From NCBI RefSeq assembly GCF_006335145.1, contig NZ_VDMN01000005.1, positions 124,001-188,000 of the forward strand: a stretch of DNA of 64,000 nt, given 5' to 3'. Below the pieces are notes generated by a model. It saw only the letters and a program-made list of their open reading frames with translations, was not told the DNA's origin and ran no database searches. This stretch comes from Aliirhizobium smilacinae. GTDB taxonomy: Bacteria > Pseudomonadota > Alphaproteobacteria > Rhizobiales > Rhizobiaceae. Shown here piece by piece: positions 42,157-50,666 of this stretch (position 1 is the stretch's first letter; every line of letters begins with the position of its first letter). The translations under genes and the position numbers were made by a program.

Positions 42157-43127
42157 CAGGCTCGGCCCTTTCGCAGACGCGGGTCGAGCAGCGCATAGGT
42201 GAGATCGACCACAAGGTTGATGACGATAAACAGCATGGCGACCAACATGAGGTAGGCGACCATGACGGGGCGATCGAGCGAGGTGATGCTGTCGATGATG
42301 AGCTTGCCGAGACCGGGCCAGGAGAATATCGTTTCGGTGACCACCGCGAAAGCGAGCGTCGAGCCGAGTTCCAGCCCGAAGACGGTGACGAGCGGAATCG
42401 AGATCAGTCTCAGCACATGTCGGCTGAGGATGGTGAATTCCGAAATGCCGGCCGCGCGTGCAAATTTGACCGTGTCGCTGAGCATCAGTTCGCGGGTGCC
42501 GGCGCGAGCCAGCCGGATCATCAGCGAGAACTTGAAAAGGGCGAGGTTCAAGGCCGGCAGGATGATGTGCGACAGGCCGTCAGTTGTCAGGAAACTGAAA
42601 TCGACGCCGAACAGGCTCACGGTGTCGCCGCGCCCGCCTGCGGGCATGCAGCCGCATTGCACGGCAAACAGCATGATCAGCATCAGGCCGAACCAGAAGG
42701 TGGGAACGGAAAAACCGAGGATGGAAAGCGCCATGATGGCGCGAGACACCGGGCTGTTCGGACGATAACCGGCATACATCCCGATCGGGATGCCGACGAG
42801 GCTGGCGAACAGCACTGCCGCCAGCGTCAGTTCCAGTGTTGCCGGAAGGCGGGACAGGATCAGTTCGCTGACCGGCATGTTGTAAACGAAGGAACGGCCG
42901 AAATCACCGTCGAACACCCGGCCGAGGAAGCCGAAATATTGCTGCCAGAGCGGCAGGTCCAGTCCGTATTGCGCGATGACGGCGGCGCGAATGTCCTGCG
43001 TCGCATCCGGCGAGATCAGCACGTCGATCGGATTGCCCACGGCATAGACGCCGCAAAAGACCAGTGCCGACATGGCAAGCACGACGATTGCCGCCTGCCA
43101 CAGCCTTTGCAAGATGAAGCCCAACAT
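42156..43127 (-). CDS. Peptide-type ABC transporter permease, DppB family
   Basis: A permease of 323 residues. It has the DppB-type N-terminal helix (MLGFILQRLWQAAIVVLAMS), a large periplasmic loop with LPLWQQYFGFLGRVFDGDFG and five further helices, with the coupling loop KFARAAGISEFTILSRHVLR. A proline-rich or GGRGD loop (MPAGGRGDTVSL) sits between helices. It is the first permease gene, 71 nt after the creatininase-family gene, and overlaps dppC by one base. With the ATPase it forms the membrane part of a peptide- or amide-type importer. Confidence 0.9.
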   Translation of the reverse strand: MLGFILQRLWQAAIVVLAMSALVFCGVYAVGNPIDVLISPDATQDIRAAVIAQYGLDLPLWQQYFGFLGRVFDGDFGRSFVYNMPVSELILSRLPATLELTLAAVLFASLVGIPIGMYAGYRPNSPVSRAIMALSILGFSVPTFWFGLMLIMLFAVQCGCMPAGGRGDTVSLFGVDFSFLTTDGLSHIILPALNLALFKFSLMIRLARAGTRELMLSDTVKFARAAGISEFTILSRHVLRLISIPLVTVFGLELGSTLAFAVVTETIFSWPGLGKLIIDSITSLDRPVMVAYLMLVAMLFIVINLVVDLTYALLDPRLRKGRA

Positions 43128-43198
43128 CTGTTCCCGTTCTCCCGTCTTCTGCGGGGGTCAAAATGCGGCGCGCATTCGCGCGCCGTTGATGGCCGCGT

Positions 43199-43900
43199 TC
43201 AGTGCCAGTTGTTCTCAAGAAGTTCACGGGTCTCGGCCACGGCAACCGACCAGATCGCAAGCATTTCATCGTCTGGTCGTCGGTAGAGGCCGTGATAGTT
43301 GCCGTCGCCGAGCAGGGTGCGTTTGCGTTCCGTATCGACCCGCGCAAGGGCTGCAAAGTCGATCCGCGGCTTCTGTGTCGATGGCTGGCGGGGATCTCCC
43401 GTACGTGTCCACGGGAAATTCTCCATCCAGGAGGCATGCGAGGCCGCCGGATCGATTTCGACAACCTTGGCCATCGTCTTCGGCGCGCGCCACCAGTCGT
43501 GGAATTTGACCGATGCGTCTGTGTGGTCGTTCAGCCACTCGGAGATCACGGTCATCGCCGGCGTGTTGCCGCCATGGCCGTTGACCACGAGGATACGGCG
43601 AAAGCCGGAGCGATAGAGGCCGTCAAGAAGATCACGAATGACGTTGATATAGGTTGCGAGCGACAGGGTGAGTGTGCCGGGAAAGCTCGCGAAGGATGAG
43701 GCAAGGCCGTAGGGCAGGGCCGGAAAGACTGGAACGCCCAGCGGCTCGGCGGCATCGACGGACACTTTCTCCGCAAGGATCATGTCGGTCGCGAGGCTCA
43801 GATAGGCGTGTTGTTCGATGCTGCCGATCGGTAAAATGCAGCGATCGTCACTGCCGGTTCGCGCCTCCACCTGCATCCAGTTCATATCCGCGATCTTCAC
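43199..43900 (-). CDS. Creatininase-family amidohydrolase
   Basis: A protein of 233 residues of the creatininase/formamide hydrolase fold. Metal-binding residues are in PIGSIEQHAYLSLATD (E, H and D), NGHGGN and the C-terminal HASWMENF, in which the glutamate keeps the position of the family HAGxxE motif although the following residues are unusual. Members open cyclic or linear amides such as creatinine, formamide or dipeptide-like compounds. The start is GTG 43900; ATG 43885 is an alternative. It leads the minus-strand importer operon and faces the MarR regulator across the repeat-containing control region, so it probably acts on the imported compound. Family firm, substrate unknown. Confidence 0.85.
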   Translation of the reverse strand: MKIADMNWMQVEARTGSDDRCILPIGSIEQHAYLSLATDMILAEKVSVDAAEPLGVPVFPALPYGLASSFASFPGTLTLSLATYINVIRDLLDGLYRSGFRRILVVNGHGGNTPAMTVISEWLNDHTDASVKFHDWWRAPKTMAKVVEIDPAASHASWMENFPWTRTGDPRQPSTQKPRIDFAALARVDTERKRTLLGDGNYHGLYRRPDDEMLAIWSVAVAETRELLENNWH

Positions 43901-43985
43901 CTAATCCATCTCCATTCTCCGTTTCGGCCTGCCTGCGCAAAGAATTTGCTAAATATGACCGAAACGCACAAAAAATATGCTTTTT

Positions 43986-44001
43986 GGCGTGATGTCACGC
44001 C
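43986..44001. promoter_or_regulatory. 16-bp inverted repeat in the MarR/creatininase divergent region
   Basis: GGCGTGA-TG-TCACGCC, a perfect 7-bp inverted repeat with a 2-bp centre, lies just before the first of the two 20-bp direct repeats. It is a plausible protein-binding site for either divergent promoter; which protein binds it cannot be told. Confidence 0.5.
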
Positions 44002-44008
44002 GTGTGCA

Positions 44009-44080
44009 AAGTTCCATACGGGACTAAAAAAAGAAATTGACAGCCAATTAATGCAGCGTCAAGTTCCATACGGGACTAAA
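44009..44080. repeat. Two exact 20-bp direct repeats, 52 bp apart, candidate MarR operators
   Basis: AAGTTCCATACGGGACTAAA occurs at 44009-44028 and again, base for base, at 44061-44080. Each copy holds an imperfect palindrome, AGTTCCATACGGGACT, with 6 of 8 pairs matching, the size expected of a MarR site. The 52-bp period is close to five turns of B-DNA, so dimers on both sites would face the same side. The period is not a multiple of three, so the repeats are not a coding repeat. A TTGACA at 44037-44042 lies between them. Confidence 0.65.
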
Positions 44081-44104
44081 TTCAAGTTGGGTAGGAAGCA
44101 GGAC

Positions 44105-44668
44105 GTGCGCGAAGCTGACGAATATGCGCTGGATAATCTACTGCGGGAAGGTGGTCTTGTTGCCGCCGGAAATCGCCGTGTGGAAGATCTTGTCGCCGTC
44201 AAACTCTGGCAAAATCCATGCTGGCTGTCGTTCCGGATCAATTTTCTGGCGCTGCAGTTCAACGAGCCGATTTATCGCCGGTTCGAGAAGGAGTACGGGC
44301 TCCCCCGTCCCGAATTCGTGGTGCTCTATTCGCTCGGCCTCTCGGACGGGCTGACGGCAAGCGCAATCTGCAGCTCTTCCGGTTTCCCTAAAAACACGAT
44401 CAGCCGCGCCATCCAGAAGCTGATCGACAAGAAGATCATCCGCCGTGAGGTCGATCAGGCGGATTTGAGAAGCTTCGTCCTCTACATCACGGACGAAGGC
44501 AGACGTATCGTCGATCAGGCCATGCAGCCGATGGTGGAGCGGGAAAAGGCCATGGCCTCCGCGCTGACGCCGGCCGAACAGCTGATGCTGTCGGAACTGC
44601 TCGCCAAGATCGTCGTCGATTCCCCAAATTGGCCATCAATCACAAATATTGAGGAGAACGAAGAATGA
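44105..44668 (+). CDS. MarR-family transcriptional regulator
   Basis: A regulator with a winged-helix MarR domain: FVVLYSLGLSDGLTASAI, SSSGFPKNTISRAIQKL (recognition helix), KKIIRREVDQADLRSFVLYIT (wing) and a long C-terminal helix (GRRIVDQAMQPMVEREKAMA). The open frame continues upstream to 43946, with starts at 43955 (ATG) and 44051 (ATG), but these would place the two identical 20-bp repeats inside the gene in different frames. GTG 44105 has AGGA about 9 nt upstream and leaves the repeats in the promoter, so I prefer it (187 residues). The binding protein gene overlaps its stop by 4 nt. It probably represses itself, the importer and the divergent creatininase operon until its ligand arrives. 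Confidence 0.8.
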   Translation: MREADEYALDNLLREGGLVAAGNRRVEDLVAVKLWQNPCWLSFRINFLALQFNEPIYRRFEKEYGLPRPEFVVLYSLGLSDGLTASAICSSSGFPKNTISRAIQKLIDKKIIRREVDQADLRSFVLYITDEGRRIVDQAMQPMVEREKAMASALTPAEQLMLSELLAKIVVDSPNWPSITNIEENEE

Positions 44669-46257
44669 CGATTTCCAAGACATTTCGTACAGTTGCGCTT
44701 GCAGCGATGCTGCTCGGCGGCGTTTCGGGCGCGGCTCTTGCGGCCGATCTCACCATCGGTGTTCGCGCCGGCCCACTGTCCATCGATCCTGATTTCACTG
44801 CTGCCGGCACTCATGCCGAAGCGATGAAGCACATCTACGACTCGCTCATCAAGTCCGGCAACAATCTCGAACTCGAGCCGGGGCTTGCGACCTCCTGGAA
44901 GGCGATCGACGACACGACCTGGGAATTCAAGCTGCGCGAAGGCGTGAAATTCCACGACGGTTCCGACTTTACAGCTGAAGACGTCAAATTTTCGATCGAG
45001 CGCATTCCCAAGGTTGCCGGCCCCAACCCGACAACCATCTATGTCCGCCGCGTGAAGAGCACCGAGATCGTCGATGCCCATACGATCCGGGTAAAGACCG
45101 ACGGTCCGGCCCCGAACCTGCCGAACGATTTCATCCGCCTCTTCGTCGTATCGCATGTTGCAGCAAAGGATTATTCTGACAGCGCCGAGAAGGCTGCCGA
45201 AGGCTTCAATTCCGGCAAGGCTGCGATCGGTACCGGCCCCTACAAATTCGTTTCATGGACGCCGAAGGAACAGCTCGTACTGCAAAGCTTCGACGGCTAT
45301 TGGGGCGGCAAGGAGCCTTGGGGCAAGGTCACCCGCAAGGAAATCCCCAACGATGCCGCTCGCGTTGCGCAGCTGAAGGCTGGTCAGGTCGACCTGATCG
45401 CCCGCATTCCCGCATCGGACGTGCCGACGCTGGAGACTGACAGCAAGCTGACTATCGTCCGTCAGGACAGTGTTTACCTGTTCAACATCGCCTTCGATTT
45501 CCGCGAAAAGCCGCCGCAGATTACGGCCAAGGACGGTTCGCCGCTGCCGAAGAACCCCTTCCTCGACCCCAAGGTCCGTGAGGCCTTCGATCTTGCCATC
45601 GATCGCGAAACGATCACCGAGATAGCCATGGAAGGTATGGGCACCGCACAGTCGCAGCTCGTGACGCCCAATATCTTCGGTTACAATCCAGATGTGAAAG
45701 TGCCGGCGTCGGACGTCGAAAAGGCGAAGAAGCTTCTGGCCGAAGCTGGTTATCCGGACGGTTTCAAGGTTGTCTTCACCTTCACCAACGACCGCCTGCC
45801 GGGCGACAAGGATACCGGCACGACGATTGCCCAGATGTTGACGGCGATCGGCATTCAGGTCGATGCGAATGCGCAGCCGGGTGCCGTCTACTTCCCTGCA
45901 AACACCCGTGGCGATTACTCGCTGACCATGTCTGGCTGGGGCACGTTGACGGGTGAGGCGAATTACACCTTGTCCTCGCTTGTCCATACCAACGATCCGG
46001 CAAAGAAACTCGGCGCCTTCAATATCCGCGCTTATTCCAATCCGGCGCTGGACAAGCTGATCGAGGATGCGGGCGTCGAGATGGATGCCAAGAAGCGTGA
46101 GCAGTTCCTGAAGGATGCCAACGCGCTGGTCGCCAGTGACCGCCCCAATCTGTCTATCGCTTCGATCGTCTCGGCATGGGGGATGAAGAAGGCAATCACG
46201 ATCACGCCGCGTTCGGACGAAGACACGCTTGCGATGAACATTCGCTCGGCGCAGTAA
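44665..46257 (+). CDS. ABC transporter substrate-binding protein, family 5 (peptide type)
   Basis: A periplasmic protein of 530 residues with a Sec signal (hydrophobic about 9-26, cleavage after GAALAA). The family-5 body shows DPDFTAAGTHAEAMKHIYDSL, EPGLATSWKAIDDTTWEFKLREGVKFHDGSDFTAEDVKFSIERI and DPKVREAFDLAIDRETITEIAM. It starts within the MarR gene stop (ATGA overlap), so both are translated from one message. With no permease on its own strand, it most likely serves the DppB-DppC-DppDF importer transcribed the other way from the same control region. It ends at a strong terminator at 46280-46306. Confidence 0.9.
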   Translation: MTISKTFRTVALAAMLLGGVSGAALAADLTIGVRAGPLSIDPDFTAAGTHAEAMKHIYDSLIKSGNNLELEPGLATSWKAIDDTTWEFKLREGVKFHDGSDFTAEDVKFSIERIPKVAGPNPTTIYVRRVKSTEIVDAHTIRVKTDGPAPNLPNDFIRLFVVSHVAAKDYSDSAEKAAEGFNSGKAAIGTGPYKFVSWTPKEQLVLQSFDGYWGGKEPWGKVTRKEIPNDAARVAQLKAGQVDLIARIPASDVPTLETDSKLTIVRQDSVYLFNIAFDFREKPPQITAKDGSPLPKNPFLDPKVREAFDLAIDRETITEIAMEGMGTAQSQLVTPNIFGYNPDVKVPASDVEKAKKLLAEAGYPDGFKVVFTFTNDRLPGDKDTGTTIAQMLTAIGIQVDANAQPGAVYFPANTRGDYSLTMSGWGTLTGEANYTLSSLVHTNDPAKKLGAFNIRAYSNPALDKLIEDAGVEMDAKKREQFLKDANALVASDRPNLSIASIVSAWGMKKAITITPRSDEDTLAMNIRSAQ

Positions 46258-46279
46258 CAAGTCAGATATGCGAACGATC

Positions 46280-46306
46280 GGCCGGGCGCTTTGTCCGGCC
46301 TTTTTT
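46280..46306 (+). terminator. Rho-independent terminator after the binding protein gene
   Basis: GGCCGG (46280-46285) and CCGGCC (46295-46300) form a perfect GC stem around a 9-nt loop, followed directly by TTTTTT (46301-46306). It lies 22 nt after the stop codon and 22 nt before the isoaspartyl peptidase start, so it reduces or stops read-through into that gene. Confidence 0.85.
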
Positions 46307-46328
46307 GCAGGTAAATACGAGGCAAATG

Positions 46329-47276
46329 ATGAGCAAGATAGCACTCGCCATTCACGGTGGCTGCGGCGTTATGGCGAAACTCGATCTGCGCGAGGAGGAG
46401 TGGACGGCCGCTCGCGCCGATCTTCATCGTTCGTTGCAGGCTGGTTGGGCTGTGTTGAACGCCGGCGGTTCGGCTCTTGATGCGGTTCAGGCATCCGTCT
46501 TGGTGATGGAAGACAGCCCGCACTTCAATGCCGGCTACGGCGCGGCGCTGAATACCGATGGCGAGCATGAACTCGACGCTTCGATCATGGACGGCAGGAC
46601 CTTGGAGGCCGGCGCCGTGACGCTCGCAAGGCGGATCCGCAATCCGATCAAGGCGGCGCGCCGCGTGATGGAAAAGGGTGAGGCTGTGCTTCTTGGCGGA
46701 TCCTCCGCGGACGAATTCGCTCGAGCAGAAGGTCTCGACATCGTTGAACCCGACTATTTCACCACCGAGCGCCGCGTTAGGGCGCTGGCCGCTATGAAGG
46801 CGCATGCCGCTGCCGGAACAGCGGTAAAGGCAAGCGAGGCCGAGAAGCATGGTACGGTCGGAGCGGTAGCTCTCGATAGAGCAGGCCATCTGGCGGCTGC
46901 GACATCCACCGGCGGTTACAACAACAAGCCGGCCGGTCGCATTGGCGACACGCCGATCGTCGGTGCCGGAACCTATGCACGTGATGGTATCTGTGCGGTA
47001 TCGGGCACCGGCAAGGGAGAATTTTTCATCCGCTATGCTGTCGGCCATGAGGTGGCGAGCCGCATGAACTACCTTGGCGAGAATTTGGAAAAGGCGGCGA
47101 CCAATGTAATCATCGAAGATCTCAAGCCGCATGAAATCGGCGCGGGGCTGGTTGCGGTCGCGGCCGACGGCTCGATTGCCGCGCCCTACAACACCGATGG
47201 AATGTTCCGTGGTTGGGTCACGCCGGAAGGACAGTTCTTCGTCGCCACGCATAGCGAGGTCTTTGCGGTTTCTTAA
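46329..47276 (+). CDS. Isoaspartyl peptidase/L-asparaginase (plant-type, Ntn hydrolase)
   Basis: A proenzyme of 315 residues that cleaves itself before the catalytic threonine, T176 in EKHGTVGAVALD, to give alpha and beta chains. It then hydrolyses beta-aspartyl dipeptides or L-asparagine. Family signatures are LAIHGGCGVM at the start, FNAGYGAALNTDGEHELDASIMDG and the GRIGDTPIVGAGTYA and SGTGKGEFFIR segments. ATG 46329 is preferred over ATG 46326 because GAGG at 46319-46322 is better spaced. It lies after the terminator of the peptide-binding protein gene, on the same strand, and fits the amide/peptide theme of the block: imported isoaspartyl peptides could be its substrate. Confidence 0.9.
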   Translation: MSKIALAIHGGCGVMAKLDLREEEWTAARADLHRSLQAGWAVLNAGGSALDAVQASVLVMEDSPHFNAGYGAALNTDGEHELDASIMDGRTLEAGAVTLARRIRNPIKAARRVMEKGEAVLLGGSSADEFARAEGLDIVEPDYFTTERRVRALAAMKAHAAAGTAVKASEAEKHGTVGAVALDRAGHLAAATSTGGYNNKPAGRIGDTPIVGAGTYARDGICAVSGTGKGEFFIRYAVGHEVASRMNYLGENLEKAATNVIIEDLKPHEIGAGLVAVAADGSIAAPYNTDGMFRGWVTPEGQFFVATHSEVFAVS

Positions 47277-47292
47277 AACTGACAGACATCCA

Positions 47293-47528
47293 ATGAAGCA
47301 GGCGTTGAACGCCACGCGCCGGAGCCGCTACCGACAACAGATTGTCGAAGTTCTTGCTCCGGTCCTGGATCGGTCAATGGTAAGCGGCAGTCGTGCCGGC
47401 TGAGCGGACTTTCAGGCGTCGATGCATGCAAGGATTGCGATCACCCCGATGACTGTCAGGTGCGTCATTCGATGGTGGAGGTTCTCGACGCCATTTCCTC
47501 GGTCCTCGACAACCTCACGCTCGAGTAG
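47293..47528 (+). pseudogene. Possible frameshifted small gene with CxxC-type segment
   Basis: ATG 47293 opens a 36-codon frame (MKQALNATRRSRYRQQIVEV...) that ends at TGA 47401. Another frame, open over the same stretch, continues with GVDACKDCDHPDDCQVRH and SMVEVLDAISSVLDNLTLE before TAG 47526-47528. The second part reads like genuine protein with a C-x2-C-x6-C cluster, but it has no start codon of its own. One single-base shift would join the two into a protein of about 75 residues. I do not recognise the family. It may also be noncoding. Confidence 0.3.
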
Positions 47529-47538
47529 ATGCGGCACG

Positions 47539-48957
47539 TTAAGGCAGATTTGCCGCGATCAATTTCGCGACGAAGACCGCATGTTCGGGGACCTGTGGAA
47601 AGCCCATCAGCTCGCCGAACTGCCCGCGGGCCAAGGGCCCCGCAATGAAGAGGCTGCGATCAGCTGTTCCATCTGCCTTGAGCGCCTGCGCCTGTTCATT
47701 GCAGGCAAGCCCAAGTCCGGTGGGATCGATATGCAGATGCCCTTCTTCTCCGAGGTGGTGAAGCCAATCCTGGCTTGACAGGAGACGGCCGTGGGCAGGC
47801 CCGGTCGTGACTATCAGGGCATCGAATTCACGCTTTTCCGTCTGCTCCTGACCGCGCCGCTTGATGAGGACGTGGATGACGTCGCCCTCTATTTCGGCCT
47901 GATCGACCGAGGCTGCGAGAATTTCGAGTTTTCCTGCGACGATATCCTCGTCGAGAACATCTTCCACCTGCGGGGCTATGCGAAAACGATGAACGTCCCA
48001 GTAAGGGCGAAGATGCCGGACGATCCTGCGGCGTTCCGCGACCGGGAGATGCGACCACATTGCGCTGCCCTGGGCGCGCAGCTGATCCAGAACGGCATGC
48101 CAGGTAAGCCCCTCGTCGGCCGCAGCACGGATCGCCGCGCGGATACGGGCGACGAGGGCGGATGCACGCGTGCTTGGGGGGGAGAGGAATTCGCCGAACG
48201 GCTCCTGCGGAAAGGGCGCATGGCCTCGCGAACGCAGGCCGCGTCGGGAGATCGCGGTAATCTTGCCGCGATGCCCTCGTTGTTTCAGCGATGCGATGAC
48301 ATCGGCGGATGTCAAGCCGTTGCCGACGACGAGAACGCGGTCGTCTTTCCGGATTGGTGCCAGCGCATCGGATGCCGTCGGGTCTTCGATGAAGCGCGGA
48401 TGGCCGGCAAGAGCGTTTGCCAGGCGGGCAGGGGAGACCGGTGCGGGATGCGTCGTGGCGATGACGAGAATATCGGCAAGCAACACGTCACCATTGTCGC
48501 TCGTCAGATGCCAGCGCTCCTCTCTCTTGTCGACCTGTGCGACGGCAGAGTGGACATGGCATATGGTGCCGGCATCCAGCAGCGGCTTGAGGTTCGAAAA
48601 TACGTAGTCTCCGAAAACGCTCCGCCGCGGAAAGACGTTTCCGTCCGGGCGGGTTGCTGCCGGATCATCGGCGAGAACGCTTGTTGCCTCGACCCATCGG
48701 GTGAAATGATCGGGGTCGTCCGGCAGGATGCTCATGCGCGTTGCCGGCACGTTGATCCGGTGTACGGGATCGGACGTATCGTATGCGAGACCTTTGCCGA
48801 TCGCTTGCCTCGGCTCGAAGATGACGATCTGCGCGGCACCGGGCTTATCCTTCTCAAGATGATAGGCGACCGCCGCGCCGGTGACGCCGCCGCCGATAAT
48901 GGCAATGACGGGTTTTGGGGAACTGGATGACGTTGGTCGGAATAGGCTGGAGGTCAT
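47539..48957 (-). CDS. FAD/NAD(P)-binding protein (COG4529 type)
   Basis: A protein of 472 residues with an N-terminal Rossmann motif (IAIIGGGVTGAAVAYHL, residues 18-34) and the acidic ribose residue in IVIFEP. Further family elements are GKGLAYDTSDPVHRINVPATRMS, a second dinucleotide motif (VLVVGNGLTSADVIASL) and AMWSHLPVAERRRIVRHLRPYWDVHRFR, which is characteristic of the FAD-NAD(P)-binding (HxnB/pyridine-type) group. Members look like flavin oxidoreductases, but few have a known reaction. It is a single gene on the minus strand, 11 nt from the end of the doubtful small gene, with the next gene divergent. Confidence 0.82.
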   Translation of the reverse strand: MTSSLFRPTSSSSPKPVIAIIGGGVTGAAVAYHLEKDKPGAAQIVIFEPRQAIGKGLAYDTSDPVHRINVPATRMSILPDDPDHFTRWVEATSVLADDPAATRPDGNVFPRRSVFGDYVFSNLKPLLDAGTICHVHSAVAQVDKREERWHLTSDNGDVLLADILVIATTHPAPVSPARLANALAGHPRFIEDPTASDALAPIRKDDRVLVVGNGLTSADVIASLKQRGHRGKITAISRRGLRSRGHAPFPQEPFGEFLSPPSTRASALVARIRAAIRAAADEGLTWHAVLDQLRAQGSAMWSHLPVAERRRIVRHLRPYWDVHRFRIAPQVEDVLDEDIVAGKLEILAASVDQAEIEGDVIHVLIKRRGQEQTEKREFDALIVTTGPAHGRLLSSQDWLHHLGEEGHLHIDPTGLGLACNEQAQALKADGTADRSLFIAGPLARGQFGELMGFPQVPEHAVFVAKLIAANLP

Positions 48958-49093
48958 GGATCATCGTTTCGGTTCATGCGCCGCGACTTTGGCTCAAATT
49001 GCGACCTTTCTCAAAGCCCTAAATTGCGGATGCCTCGCCAGCCGCGTTGAATCGGTCTAAGACGCCTGCGATCGAAGAGATGGAACGAGACTT

Positions 49094-49339
49094 ATGAACA
49101 CGCCCTGGAAAAAACCGGTTGTCGTCACCGTTGGAGAACCACCGGAAGAGACCGTGATCGAGACGACGCAAGGTGCCGCCTGGGCGATGATCGAAGACTG
49201 GCCGACGGAAGACGGCACTCTGCTGGACAGGGCGCTGGAAATCTGCGCCGCTGTCGATGCCGGCAAGAAAAAGCCGGAAGACGCCCGGCAGGCCTTCGTC
49301 GATGCTGCCCGCGAGGCGGGCATCCTGATCCGGGCGTAG
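49094..49339 (+). CDS. DUF982 domain-containing small protein
   Basis: An 81-residue protein of the DUF982 family, found mainly in Rhizobiales and of unknown function. The typical pattern is present: W-x2-PV near the start (PWKKPVVVTVG), an I-E-T-T strand, AMIEDWPTEDG, a C in the second helix (ALEICAAVDAG) and the ending FVDAAREAGILI. No membrane segment or signal. It is convergent with the PLP enzyme gene (43 nt apart) and divergent from the FAD protein gene, so it is a single-gene unit. Confidence 0.85.
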   Translation: MNTPWKKPVVVTVGEPPEETVIETTQGAAWAMIEDWPTEDGTLLDRALEICAAVDAGKKKPEDARQAFVDAAREAGILIRA

Positions 49340-49382
49340 TCAAGCGGCAGGCCTGTCCCGCCGGGGCGGCGCGCCATCGGTA

Positions 49383-50666
49383 TCATGCCTGATCGAGCGC
49401 CTGAACGAGGTCGGCAATCAGGTCGTCGGGATGTTCTATGCCGATCGACAGCCGGATCGTCGAGTCAAGCACACCAATGCGCTGGCGCACATCGGCAGGC
49501 ACGCCCGAATGGGTCATCGTGGCGGGGTGGGAACCGAGAGATTCCGTGCCGCCCAGGCTGACGGCGAGCTTGACGATCTGCAGTGCATTGAGAAAGCGGA
49601 ATGCAGCAGGCTGCCCGCCTTCTATATCGAACGAGAATGTCGAGCCGGCGCCGCTGCACTGGGCCGAGAAGACACGCCCGACAGCCGATTCCGGATCGGT
49701 AAAACCCAGATAATGAAGCTTCGCGACCTTGGGATGCTCTTTCAGGAAATCGGCGACCGCCTTCGCGTTGCTGTTTGCGCGGTCCATCCGGATCTGCAGC
49801 GTTTCCAGCGAGCGGCCGAGCATCCAGCATGAATGCGGATCGAGCTGCGTGCCGATCGAGCTTCTGAGCGATCGTATCTGGGTGATGAGGGCCTTGCTGC
49901 CGAGGGCTGCCCCTGCAATCAGGTCCGAATGGCCGCCCACATATTTCGTCAGGGAATAGAGCGAGATATCGGCGCCCTGCTGCAGCGGCCTCTGGAAGAC
50001 GGGACCGAGGAGGGTGTTGTCGCAAGCGACGATCGGCTGGTGTCCCTGCTGCTCGCCGATCCTGTCGGCAATCCGTCTCACCAGCGCGACATCGACAAGG
50101 CCGTTGGTCGGATTGGCGGGTGTCTCGATGAGGATGACCGAGACGCGCCCTTTTTTCATCGCCTCCTCGGCAGCCGACGTGATCGAGCTTTCCTCGACGC
50201 CATCGGCGAACCCGACCGGCGTGACGCCGAGGTTCGAAAATGTCCTGGTAAGCAGGGTTTCGGTTCCGCCGTAAAGCGGTTGGGAATGGAGGATAACGTC
50301 GCCGGGTCGGACGAAGGCGAGCAGCGTCGTCGAAATCGCCGCCATGCCGGAGGAGAAGACGGCGCCACTTTCAGCACTTTCGTAGACGGCGAGACGATCC
50401 TCAACGATCTCGCTGTTGGGATGGTTGAAGCGTGAATAGACCAGCCCCGCGCCGCGCCCTTCCGGCGGCACCTTGCGGCCGGATACGTAATCGAAGAAAT
50501 CGCGACCGTCCTCCGCCGACTTGAAGACGAAGGTGGAGGTCAGAAACACCGGCGGCTTCACCGCGCCTTCGGAAAGCTCGGGATCATACCCGTAATTCAG
50601 CATCTGGGTTTCCGGATGTAGCAGGTGATTGCCGATGCTGGTCTTTGACGGATGCGGCGAAGTCAT
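49383..50666 (-). CDS. Cystathionine gamma-synthase family PLP enzyme
   Basis: A PLP-dependent enzyme of 427 residues of the trans-sulfuration family. The cofactor lysine is in SLTKYVGGHSDLIAG, with GAVFSSGMAAISTTL in the phosphate-binding region and LVYSRFNHPNSEIVEDRLA contacting the cofactor phosphate of the partner subunit. The C-terminal SLGGTESLGSHPATMTHS is the substrate-carboxylate segment. Members include cystathionine gamma-synthase, O-acetylhomoserine sulfhydrylase and methionine gamma-lyase, and sequence reading alone does not separate them. It forms its own unit between convergent DUF982 and the xylose transporter genes. Its leader has no convincing SAM riboswitch. Confidence 0.85.
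   Translation of the reverse strand: MTSPHPSKTSIGNHLLHPETQMLNYGYDPELSEGAVKPPVFLTSTFVFKSAEDGRDFFDYVSGRKVPPEGRGAGLVYSRFNHPNSEIVEDRLAVYESAESGAVFSSGMAAISTTLLAFVRPGDVILHSQPLYGGTETLLTRTFSNLGVTPVGFADGVEESSITSAAEEAMKKGRVSVILIETPANPTNGLVDVALVRRIADRIGEQQGHQPIVACDNTLLGPVFQRPLQQGADISLYSLTKYVGGHSDLIAGAALGSKALITQIRSLRSSIGTQLDPHSCWMLGRSLETLQIRMDRANSNAKAVADFLKEHPKVAKLHYLGFTDPESAVGRVFSAQCSGAGSTFSFDIEGGQPAAFRFLNALQIVKLAVSLGGTESLGSHPATMTHSGVPADVRQRIGVLDSTIRLSIGIEHPDDLIADLVQALDQA

Noticed and set aside
43946..44104. Longer N-terminus for the MarR regulator
   Set aside because: It would place the two identical 20-bp repeats inside the gene in different frames and lacks a good ribosome site. GTG 44105 has one.
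47791..48930. A 379-codon open frame on the plus strand
   Set aside because: It is antisense to the FAD/NAD(P)-binding protein, whose Rossmann motifs are clear.
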